This document shows, in pieces, positions 51,361 to 59,155 of a stretch of 64,000 nucleotides of DNA (within the stretch, counting starts at the first letter, position 1; every line of letters begins with the position of its first letter). Origin of the DNA: SB11 sp943370295 (GTDB lineage Bacteria > Bacteroidota > Bacteroidia > UBA8524). The position numbers were made by a program, and so were the translations under genes. The DNA lies in contig CALRQL020000008.1 in assembly GCA_943370295.1 (NCBI GenBank), forward strand, positions 62,001 through 126,000, read 5' to 3'. Under the pieces are notes generated by a model. It was given only the letters and a program-made list of their open reading frames with translations, was not told the origin of the DNA and did no database searches.

Positions 51361-52581
51361 ATGAAACAGATTATTTTTTTGGCAGCATTGCTGCTTACAG
51401 CGTTAACAAATGTATGGGCACAAAACAATAGCTTGCCCAATGTGGACACGATAATGGCCACAGAAACAGTAATTCCTATGCAGTTTGGGTTTGTGCACCC
51501 TTTGGGAACTAACGGATTAAACAGCACTAAGGTGTACAATAAGGTCTCAATAAATGCGCTAACGGGTCATAGCAAAGGCACATTAGGCACTGAAATCTCT
51601 GGGATATACAGCATTACTAAAGAACACGCCGTGGGCTTTAAAGCTTCAGGGGTGATGGACCTTGTACACGGCAGTGTGTTGGGCACACAAGTTGGCGGCG
51701 TGATGGCTTCGGCAGGCGGTGCAACAAAGGGCTTCCAAGCGGGGGGTGTTTTGGCTTTAAATGGGGGTAGTTTATACGGAATGCAAGCCGGGGGTGTTTT
51801 TGCCTCTAACAAAGGCAATGTAGAGGGCTTTCAGGCAGGAGGTGTTGTAGCCATTATTGACGGCGACAGTGTAAGGGGTATGCAAGCGGCAGGAGTGGTT
51901 GCTATTAATGAGGGAAGTATTGAGGGGATGCAGGCTGCCGGCGTTGTAAGCATTTGTAGAGGAAATGTTGAAGGAGTGCAGGCTGCGGGTGTGTTAAGTC
52001 AGGCCAGTTTTGTAAAGGGAGCTCAAATTGGCATAGTTAATATAGCCGACTCGATGGATGATAAATCTGTGCAGCTGGGTTTAGTAAATATATCCCGTAA
52101 AGGGGGCATTATGCGCTTTGGGGTAATGACGACTGAGTTCTACAATGCCACAGCGTTTTTAAAAAGTGGTACGCGCCATTTTCACGGGTATGTGGGAATG
52201 GCTACCCAATTGAACGAAAAAGATTACCGTTTTGGACCTATGATAGGTGTTGGCACAAGCATACGCCTTGCCAACCGCCTGTATGTTGAGCCTGAGTGGA
52301 TGCAATGGTTTGTGATACACAAAAACAATCTGGTGTACAAAAATCGCATCACGCAAATACAGCAGTTAAGAACCATGTTTAGCTTTTCAATGGGCAAAAA
52401 AGGGCCTCACATCAGCGCTGGACCTACCATTAACTTTAGTTATACATCGTATAAAAATAACAATGGCGAAATAGGCATCGACTTTGCTCCCTCTTACTTC
52501 TACAATAAAACCTTTACCCGCAATCAGGTGAACGTTAGGGCATGGTTTGGCTATAACGTTACGGTATCGCTGGGTAAATGA
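51361..52581 (+). CDS. Exported protein with 16-residue GxQxxGVxxxxxG repeats and barrel-like C-terminus
   Basis: 406 residues from ATG 51361; signal peptide ends LTNVWAQ. From about residue 108 to 250 there are about eight tandem repeats of 16 residues, each starting G-[MFV]-Q-[AIL]-[GA]-G-V and ending G-x3, e.g. GMQAGGVFASNKGNVE. These should form a regular beta solenoid. The last 150 residues (HFHGYVGMATQLNEKDYRFGPMIGVGTSIRL, VNVRAWFGYNVTVSLGK) look like barrel strands. Probably outer membrane. Function unknown. Confidence 0.8.
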   Translation: MKQIIFLAALLLTALTNVWAQNNSLPNVDTIMATETVIPMQFGFVHPLGTNGLNSTKVYNKVSINALTGHSKGTLGTEISGIYSITKEHAVGFKASGVMDLVHGSVLGTQVGGVMASAGGATKGFQAGGVLALNGGSLYGMQAGGVFASNKGNVEGFQAGGVVAIIDGDSVRGMQAAGVVAINEGSIEGMQAAGVVSICRGNVEGVQAAGVLSQASFVKGAQIGIVNIADSMDDKSVQLGLVNISRKGGIMRFGVMTTEFYNATAFLKSGTRHFHGYVGMATQLNEKDYRFGPMIGVGTSIRLANRLYVEPEWMQWFVIHKNNLVYKNRITQIQQLRTMFSFSMGKKGPHISAGPTINFSYTSYKNNNGEIGIDFAPSYFYNKTFTRNQVNVRAWFGYNVTVSLGK

Positions 52582-52607
52582 TGGTGCTTGGGATAAAAGA
52601 ATGACAT

Positions 52608-52735
52608 CGGGTTTAAAGCTCGTGGAAAAATTACCTGAATATAAAATTCAGGCCTTTAAACGGTAACGTCCCCAATGGTTTTAAACCATTGGGGACGTAT
52701 TTATCAAAAGCGGCGGGCTTTATGCCCGTCAATAA
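52608..52735. repeat. Multi-hairpin intergenic block
   Basis: Four inverted repeats in 128 bp. GTTTAAAGC pairs with GCCTTTAAAC around an inner CCTGAAT/ATTCAGG hairpin (52634-52652). Next comes a 33-bp near-perfect palindrome ACGTCCCCAATGGTTT with its complement (52666-52698), then CGGGC/GCCCG (about 52711-52726). The 33-bp one may act as terminator between two convergent genes, but the whole block is more than a terminator needs. Confidence 0.8.
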
Positions 52736-52749
52736 AACGGGTTAAATTT

Positions 52750-54072
52750 CTACAAACGGGCAGCAACGGCCAATCTTCCGCCAAATCCTGCAGTTTTGGT
52801 AGGCAACAGCATTCCTTCAATACCAAACAAACCCAATGCGGTTGAATACCGCTTGTTAATTTGCCAACCGCACGATTGGTAAATATCAAACGGGCCAAAC
52901 CCCCCAATGGAAATGCCGGTGGTAGAGTAGAATTTTTTGCCGATAAAGTTTACCGATTCAATGTTTAACTGCGGACGGTAGCTGGCTATCGCCATAGCGC
53001 GTAAACGAATGTTTAAAAAGTGCTTATCGTTAAATTTAAGGTAATAAGTAAGGGCAAAACGGGCGGGTAAAGCGGTGTTAAAAGCAGCTGCTGAAAACGG
53101 AATGTTGAAGCGAGTGACAATACTATCACCTAAACGTTCCACATAGCCCGGACTGCTCAAACTATCAGGCGAGGAAACAAATACGCCTTCGTACCGTATG
53201 GTGGTATCGCGGCGCGAATAGGTAGCAGAACCCTCTTTCCAGCGAATAAAACCTATATCGCTGATATCAACGCCAATTCCTGTTTTTTCATTAATGGCCA
53301 TGTTAAACTTCACATCACAAATGGCTCCCCAGCCAGAAGGCTCTAAGTAAAACGGGCGGTAGGGTTGGAAATAGCTTTGTTTGGCCTCCAACTCTAACGA
53401 TAAATCAATGTATTCACCATTAGACTCTGTGAGCATTCGTGATCTGCCTACATCGTAGCGTCGGTATTCAAAACCCCTCGCAAGTCCGGCACTCACGGCT
53501 ATATTGGCTCTGCGTCCTTTAATGTTAAAAAAACGAGTCCACCCCAGTTGCAAAGCATCGTAGCGGGTAGTAAGGTATTGCAAATCATCAAAAATCTGTT
53601 CTTTACCGGCCCCTTCTTTGTTTCCTTTAAAAAAGAAATTACCGAAATCGTTAGTAAACTCAGCACTTTGATGCCTGCGAAATGCATACTTCACCGTGAA
53701 CAGGTGGTTATACATTTTTTTAGGTGAGATGACAAACTGAAACCCTGCGTTGGTTTCCCTGCCGCCAATATTCAATGCCGATAGCTTATCTGTTGTACTT
53801 TTAATATCAGCACCGTTTAAAGGTTTTTTAAAGTAAAAATCATAGGCAAGCGCATTTATAGCGCAGTTAGAGCTAAACTCAAGGCCGTAATCGGCCTCAA
53901 ACATATTGCCCTCGTAGTGGCTGCTGAGCGGGTGCAGGTAAAAAGCCGTAAACCTATCTAACGGGTTGGGAGTAGCAACAAAACCTTTAGAGGTATCCGT
54001 TTGTGCTTTTAGCCCGCAAAAAAACAAAAGAGTAGCAGCAATGGCCGCGGGTAATCTAAAAGCGTTGTTCAT
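52750..54072 (-). CDS. Outer-membrane barrel protein, DUF5723-like
   Basis: 440 residues from ATG 54072, with a signal peptide (FFCGLKAQ). Long beta-rich sequence with alternate aromatic residues (FTVKYAFRRH, ARFALTYYLKFNDKHFLNIRLRAM) and a C-terminal strand AAVARL, as in barrels. The RFTAFYLHPLSSHYEGNMF opening and overall shape match DUF5723. The ATG overlaps the end of the upstream lipoprotein gene by 17 nt, so the two are a coupled pair. Confidence 0.8.
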   Translation of the reverse strand: MNNAFRLPAAIAATLLFFCGLKAQTDTSKGFVATPNPLDRFTAFYLHPLSSHYEGNMFEADYGLEFSSNCAINALAYDFYFKKPLNGADIKSTTDKLSALNIGGRETNAGFQFVISPKKMYNHLFTVKYAFRRHQSAEFTNDFGNFFFKGNKEGAGKEQIFDDLQYLTTRYDALQLGWTRFFNIKGRRANIAVSAGLARGFEYRRYDVGRSRMLTESNGEYIDLSLELEAKQSYFQPYRPFYLEPSGWGAICDVKFNMAINEKTGIGVDISDIGFIRWKEGSATYSRRDTTIRYEGVFVSSPDSLSSPGYVERLGDSIVTRFNIPFSAAAFNTALPARFALTYYLKFNDKHFLNIRLRAMAIASYRPQLNIESVNFIGKKFYSTTGISIGGFGPFDIYQSCGWQINKRYSTALGLFGIEGMLLPTKTAGFGGRLAVAARL

Positions 54073-56119
54073 AAACAAAATCACCGGTAAGTTTAACGTC
54101 GAATTTATAGTGGCTGTAAATTTTAACTGGAGTAGTGCTATTTTTAGGCGTGTTAAAGGTAGCGCGTACTAATAAGCGTTTTGATTGCTTCACTTTTTCC
54201 ATCCTTTCACGGCTAAAGTAGGCTTTTAGTACTGAGCGCACGGGCGAAATTACCTTGTTAGAATTCATGTCAACATTTCCTGCTATTACAACATTGTTGG
54301 GCATTGCAATAACTGAGTCGGTAATGTTGCCCAAATCGTCCAAAAGGTATAGCTGCACACCAGCTGAAAAGGGAAATGAGTTATCAATAATGATATTGAA
54401 CGAACCTTCTTTTACGCGGTTAAGGTTACCGTCGCTAAACATTTCAAAAGCCAGCGTATCGGCCAAAACTAAGTTATCTGCCAGTATTGAAAGCGGCATA
54501 CTTAGCCTTAAATCTGCTCTAAGCTCTGATTTGTCGTAAAGAAAATCTTTCCAGTTAGATACGTTGCCGTTAGGGTTGGTAGTAACATCCATTTCGTACT
54601 CCAACTCATCCGGCATGTTAAGAATAAATGCCTTAACGTTAGAGTTGTTTTTGTTGAGCAGATACGAGTTTTTCTTCTCCATAAACGGATTATCCGTAGC
54701 GCGGGGAATGTTTACGGGTGTTCCAATCAGTGAAGGGGCATTAAGAATTACCGTATTGCCTGTTCGGGTATTGCGAGATTTAAGGCTCTTAATATCCACT
54801 TTTGCCTCAGCCCCAATACCGTTTACAAGGTTCACGGTCAAGTCCATGTCTTCAAAATCAATGTTTCCCGTAGTGTTTTTAAACATACTGAAGGCTTGTG
54901 TAGAAGGGCCTGCTTTAAGCACTTGTTGGCCAAAATAACCTTCGGCATATTCGGCCACCATGTTTAGTAAGCCGTAATAAATATAAACACTGTCATTAAG
55001 AGAAACGCTGGTTTGCCTTCCCGATGAATCAAGGGTTACATTCAGCAAGTTCCAAAACGCATTTACGGTATCATCTACCGATGGGTTTCGGCCTCTTAAA
55101 TCAATCGTGTAGCCTTCCAACGGAATGTCTTTTATCACATCAGTGCCGCCGCCGGGGGGTGCTGCATTTACCTTCAAAACCTCACTTACTGAGTTACCGT
55201 TGCGGGTAGCATGCGGAATGCTGTAATACACCGTCATGTTTTCTTGTATGGTACTAACAATACGCAGGCGCAAAACGCCTTCTTTTATGTGTATTTTCTT
55301 CATTTCGGCTCCGTTAAAATTATACAGCGCGTTCTCGTCTTTGCTGTGTACACTTTGTGAGGGGAAAATAGCCGTGGCACTTTGGGGTTTTAGCCCACGT
55401 ACGGTAATGGTTATGTTTACTTTATCGTTTTTGTTTACGGTAACAGGGTTGGGCGTAGCGTAGGTTTTCATGCTTATCACCTGCACCTCTAATGAAGCAT
55501 CTACCTGTTTGCCCGCCAAGCTGCTGGTAGCTGTTTTTGTTTGCCCCGATAGGATATTGGTAAGCTTATCTGTAGCAAGCGTATTGCCGGTAACCTTGTT
55601 TATCAGCTTAAACTCAATCTCTTCTATATCCACGGGAAAACCGTTGCTTATTGAAAAATCAATGTAGCCTTCGTTAAGTAATGCTGTTTGAAAAAACGAA
55701 CTGGCATCAATGGGCGTAGGTGGTACACTGGTTACGTTTTGCGCAGGAACGTTTACAGTGAACCCATGAAGGGCTGCCGCCCCCGGAAACGCTTGCTCAA
55801 GGGTGATAGCTTGCGACAATGTGCGGTCTGACAGTACTAACTTTTCCAACGTTAACGTCGCTTTCACCTCTGTATCGGGTATTACAAAAAAATCATTAGC
55901 GCGTGCCGTGTACAATGTATGGTCGAAAACAAGTTGTAATGTGCTATCCGAGTTTTCTCTAACAACCGAGTCGGTAACCAGTTGGTCAAGCGTAAGCGAG
56001 GTACTGGCAATGGGTGTCAGCATATTGGTTTCCCACGAAGAATACTCATCGCGCCGGCAGGAGGCGAAGGCCACCACGGCTGCCAAAATAATCAGTACGG
56101 GTTTGATAATAGTTTTCAA
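54056..56119 (-). CDS. Large lipoprotein of unknown function
   Basis: 687 residues from TTG 56119. The signal ends in the lipobox FASC with Cys21, followed by RRDEYSSWETNMLTPIASTSLTLDQLV. The mature part is rich in strands and Asn/Ser/Thr, with segments such as PVDIEEIEFKLINKVTGNTL, suggesting several beta-sandwich domains on the cell surface. I do not recognise a named family. The longest frame begins at TTG 56140, inside a TACATTTG promoter box, so the inner TTG is preferred. Coupled to the DUF5723-like barrel gene. Confidence 0.78.
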   Translation of the reverse strand: MKTIIKPVLIILAAVVAFASCRRDEYSSWETNMLTPIASTSLTLDQLVTDSVVRENSDSTLQLVFDHTLYTARANDFFVIPDTEVKATLTLEKLVLSDRTLSQAITLEQAFPGAAALHGFTVNVPAQNVTSVPPTPIDASSFFQTALLNEGYIDFSISNGFPVDIEEIEFKLINKVTGNTLATDKLTNILSGQTKTATSSLAGKQVDASLEVQVISMKTYATPNPVTVNKNDKVNITITVRGLKPQSATAIFPSQSVHSKDENALYNFNGAEMKKIHIKEGVLRLRIVSTIQENMTVYYSIPHATRNGNSVSEVLKVNAAPPGGGTDVIKDIPLEGYTIDLRGRNPSVDDTVNAFWNLLNVTLDSSGRQTSVSLNDSVYIYYGLLNMVAEYAEGYFGQQVLKAGPSTQAFSMFKNTTGNIDFEDMDLTVNLVNGIGAEAKVDIKSLKSRNTRTGNTVILNAPSLIGTPVNIPRATDNPFMEKKNSYLLNKNNSNVKAFILNMPDELEYEMDVTTNPNGNVSNWKDFLYDKSELRADLRLSMPLSILADNLVLADTLAFEMFSDGNLNRVKEGSFNIIIDNSFPFSAGVQLYLLDDLGNITDSVIAMPNNVVIAGNVDMNSNKVISPVRSVLKAYFSRERMEKVKQSKRLLVRATFNTPKNSTTPVKIYSHYKFDVKLTGDFVYEQRF

Positions 56120-56137
56120 TAGGTTAGGCGGTTTAAG

Positions 56138-56145
56138 CAAATGTA
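56138..56145 (-). promoter_or_regulatory. -7 promoter box TACATTTG
   Basis: Perfect TAnnTTTG match 18 nt before TTG 56119 of the lipoprotein gene. Confidence 0.5.
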
Positions 56146-56438
56146 AGATAATAATATTTTAGTAATAGACGGTCTTAGTAATACAATTGGTTGTACTATG
56201 TAAAACTACTGTAAAAAAGCACCTTATGCCATCTTTTTTCGACAAAGTACCTGCCGTTGCTGCAAAATTTATAACACATAAGGATGCAGGGTTACTAATA
56301 CCGGATTTATACACCGTTTTTTATTGCAACTTCTGTTTTCTGCACAAACCTGTTTATAGATTCATTATTAAGAAATTGCATATCCGGTTATCTGAAGCCA
56401 TTACCATTTTAATAAACCGCAACGTAATATTGCCAATT

Positions 56439-57101
56439 ATGTCGTCTCATCATTTTGTAAAAGAAAAACAGGAGCCTGCGCTGATTATAGCCAACGGCGA
56501 GGAGTGCAATGCCGAACTGATGGGTCAGTTGCTTGAATGGCAACCCACAGTAATGGTGCTTGACGGCGCTCTGGACCGCGTGCTTAGGCTTGGGATAAAG
56601 ATTGATATTGTGCTGGGTGATTTTGACCGCGAACACCGCCCCGAGGAGAAACTGGCACACCACCAACCTGTGAAGGTTGTGCATACCCCCGACCAAAACA
56701 AAACCGACCTTGAAAAAGGTATTGATTACTTACTTGAGCAAGGCTACCCGGCAGTAAATATTGTTTGGGCTACTGGTTTGCGTGCCGACCATACAATGGC
56801 CAATATAACCAACCTGGTGAAATACAAGAACCGTATTAATTTGGTGATGTGGGATAATTACTCAAAAATTTTTCCGGTAAACGGAAGTTTTGAAAAATGG
56901 TACCCAAAGGGTACTATTCTATCGCTTGTTCCTGTGGGTTTTGCAGGGGGTATAACCACTGAGGGGCTTTTGTATAACTTAACAAATGAGTGGCTTGATT
57001 TGGGCAAAAGAATAGGCAGCAGCAACGAAGCAGCGCAAAACGGTATAGTTAAAATCAATTATACCGAAGGCGACCTACTGCTGATGGAATGCCATGATTA
57101 G
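56439..57101 (+). CDS. Thiamine pyrophosphokinase
   Basis: 220 residues from ATG 56439. ALIIANGEECNAELM, MVLDGALDRVLRLGIKIDIVLGDFD, HTPDQNKTDLEKGIDYLLEQG and WATGLRADHTMANI are the TPK signatures (DGD/DFD-type metal site and the DQNxTD motif). It makes thiamine diphosphate from thiamine and ATP. The longest frame starts at 56187, but the extra 84 residues do not resemble the family and are rich in Cys/Phe. The 279-bp gap before ATG (56160-56438) has nothing else I can identify. Confidence 0.9.
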   Translation: MSSHHFVKEKQEPALIIANGEECNAELMGQLLEWQPTVMVLDGALDRVLRLGIKIDIVLGDFDREHRPEEKLAHHQPVKVVHTPDQNKTDLEKGIDYLLEQGYPAVNIVWATGLRADHTMANITNLVKYKNRINLVMWDNYSKIFPVNGSFEKWYPKGTILSLVPVGFAGGITTEGLLYNLTNEWLDLGKRIGSSNEAAQNGIVKINYTEGDLLLMECHD

Positions 57102-57124
57102 GATATAGGTTAGCGGTTATCCTA

Positions 57125-57265
57125 TCACGTGAATTCAAAAAAAACAAATAAACCCAAAAGCACTATGAAAATAGTGGCCACAATAACCCAAAAAATAAAC
57201 TGTATTCTTTTTTGGCGTTGCTGATGACGTTCCCAGGTGGAGGCAGGTTTCTTCTTTTGTTTCAT
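57125..57265 (-). CDS. 46-residue single-helix membrane protein
   Basis: A short frame from ATG 57265: a basic N-terminus (KQKKKPASTWERHQQRQKR) followed by one strongly hydrophobic helix (about residues 22-43). The shape, positive-inside basic head plus helix, is that of genuine small membrane proteins, and it fills the 252-bp gap between the thiamine pyrophosphokinase and sigma-factor genes. No family recognised, and no clear promoter seen. Confidence 0.5.
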   Translation of the reverse strand: MKQKKKPASTWERHQQRQKRIQFIFWVIVATIFIVLLGLFVFFEFT

Positions 57266-57353
57266 TAACCGTATGCAAATACGTAAATATTTTTTTATTG
57301 GAAAAGGACTTATGATTAAAGATTTATGATTTTTTTCATAATTGTAATGACGA

Positions 57354-58616
57354 TTACTTTTTTAAAGCTTTCAGCCGTTCAGTAATCAGAAATTTTTCCT
57401 TTGGATTTTTTGCCAATGCCGCTGATGCAATAAGGTGTTGCTCTTCTAATAATGATTGCCCGATAAGGTTGTATATGTGGGCAAGTGTTGCATGATAAAG
57501 ATGGTGGTTTTTTAATTCGTTCAGTTGTAATAACAGCGTTATTGACTGTTGTGGCTGCCCCGCATGGGCAAGCACTATGGCTTTGTTTAGCTGCACCATT
57601 GGCGAGGGGTTCATTTTTTCTAACAGCTCGTATAAGCTGAATATTTCTTGCCATTCTGTTTGCTCAAACGAGGGGCTTAGGCAATAATAAGAGGCTATCA
57701 TCGCCTCAATATGATAATGGCTCAGGCGTTGTGCCTTTCCCGATTCTCTAAGGCACTCAACACCTTTATTTATAAGGTCTTTATTCCATAAATCACGGTT
57801 TTGGCGGGCATATACTATTATTCTTCCCTCGTCGTCAACGCGAGAGTTAAAACGGGAGGCATTAAAACACATTAGCGCCAGCAACGACCAAACCTGCGGC
57901 ATATTTGTGGCCGGATTTTCAGTTAATAATAAACAAAGCCGCATTGCCTCAAAGCACAAATCGTGGCTTAATATGCCGTCTTTACCGGTGGTGCTGTTAT
58001 AGCCCTCGTTAAAAAGAAGATAAATGCTTTTAAGTACTGTATCCAAGCGTTTTGTCAACGCGGCACCCGTAGGTAAGGCAGGCAATGAGTCCATTTGCCT
58101 CAATTTTTCTTTGGCTCGGTATAGTCTTTTATTAATTACTTCTGTACTGGTTAAAAAAGCTGCTGCAATTTCCTGATTTCCAAAACCGCAAAGGGTTTTT
58201 AATATTAATGCTATTTGCGCTTCTTTACTAAGCACGGGCGTGCACAACGCAAAAATCATCCGCAATTGATTGTCTTTTATCTCCTCGGCTAAAAACAAAT
58301 GGCTCACTGTAGCCTCCATTGTATAGGCCGATTCTAATAAATAGCCTAAGTCGCCGGTAATTTTCCGAATGTTTTTTTGGCGGCGCAGGTAATCGATGGC
58401 TTTATTTTTTGCCACAGTATATAACCATGCTGCCGGATTTGGTGGTGGGCCATTGTAGCCCCACTGTTTTAGGGCAAGCAAAAGGGTATCTTGCACAATA
58501 TCTTCGGCAATGGCCAACTGACCCATGCCGAAGATACGAGTTAATGATGCCACCATTTTACCATACTCGTTACGGAAAAGGTGTGCAGTAAGTTCTTGTG
58601 CAGATGATTGTTGCAA
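57354..58616 (-). CDS. ECF42-type RNA polymerase sigma factor with TPR-like extension
   Basis: 420 residues. Region 2 is MVASLTRIFGMGQLAIAEDIVQDTLLLALKQW and NPAAWLYTVAKNKAIDYLRRQ; region 4 has KTLCGFGNQEIAAAFLTSTEVINKRLYRAKEKLR. The C-terminal 240 residues (NEGYNSTTGKDG, then helical repeats) are the SnoaL-free TPR-like extension typical of ECF42. No anti-sigma gene; the DGPF gene directly upstream is its standard partner. The start is TTG 58616, touching that gene's stop. Confidence 0.92.
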   Translation of the reverse strand: MQQSSAQELTAHLFRNEYGKMVASLTRIFGMGQLAIAEDIVQDTLLLALKQWGYNGPPPNPAAWLYTVAKNKAIDYLRRQKNIRKITGDLGYLLESAYTMEATVSHLFLAEEIKDNQLRMIFALCTPVLSKEAQIALILKTLCGFGNQEIAAAFLTSTEVINKRLYRAKEKLRQMDSLPALPTGAALTKRLDTVLKSIYLLFNEGYNSTTGKDGILSHDLCFEAMRLCLLLTENPATNMPQVWSLLALMCFNASRFNSRVDDEGRIIVYARQNRDLWNKDLINKGVECLRESGKAQRLSHYHIEAMIASYYCLSPSFEQTEWQEIFSLYELLEKMNPSPMVQLNKAIVLAHAGQPQQSITLLLQLNELKNHHLYHATLAHIYNLIGQSLLEEQHLIASAALAKNPKEKFLITERLKALKK

Positions 58617-58964
58617 TTACATTCCGTTGTTTTGTATCGGACGAATTTCTACGGTACCGTCTTCAAAATCAAGTGTAGGGCAACCTTTTGAAAGTTCAGT
58701 AGCTTGCTCAAGCGATTCGGCTTTAACCAATAAGTAACCGCCAACAATTTCCTTCCCTTCGATAAACGGGCCGTCGCTTACAATGTTTTTGGTGCCGCTA
58801 ATCGTTTTTCCATCATCAAGTAATGGGTGTCCGCCTGCCTGGTGGCCTTTTTCGTTTAGGTCTTTAATCCAAACCATCCATTTTTGCATGTGGGCTTGTA
58901 CTTCCTCGGGCGAATCTAATTTACGTCCGTCGCCACCACGGAACAAAAGCATAAAATCTTTCAT
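58617..58964 (-). CDS. YCII/DGPF-domain protein, ECF42 partner
   Basis: 115 residues. DFMLLFRGGDG opens the YCII-like fold, and VSDGPFIEGKEIVGGYLLV contains the DGPF signature. Cotranscribed with the ECF42 sigma gene with no spacing. DGPF proteins are regular ECF42 neighbours and target genes; their activity is not known. Confidence 0.93.
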   Translation of the reverse strand: MKDFMLLFRGGDGRKLDSPEEVQAHMQKWMVWIKDLNEKGHQAGGHPLLDDGKTISGTKNIVSDGPFIEGKEIVGGYLLVKAESLEQATELSKGCPTLDFEDGTVEIRPIQNNGM

Positions 58965-59088
58965 GTTTTTATTTTTTTAATGTTGATGCTGTTATTACGA
59001 ATGGGGGTTAGATTTTTGGACAATAATTATAAAATTTTTTTTGAATTCTTTTTTTCTGCAATTAAAGCGGCCTACATACAGTATAAAA

Positions 59089-59124
59089 CAAAAAGGGCCG
59101 TGTTAACCACACGACCCAAAAAAA
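59089..59124 (-). terminator. Terminator of the PspC operon
   Basis: Minus-strand hairpin GGGTCGTGT/ACACGGCCC with a 5-nt loop and one T-G pair, followed by five T; A-runs on the other side make it usable both ways. Confidence 0.8.
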
Positions 59125-59155
59125 CACTGTATAATGAAAAGTTGTCTCGCTGTAA

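Noticed and set aside
56187..56438. 84-residue N-terminal extension of thiamine pyrophosphokinase
   Set aside because: The extension does not resemble the family, and ATG 56439 gives the normal TPK length.
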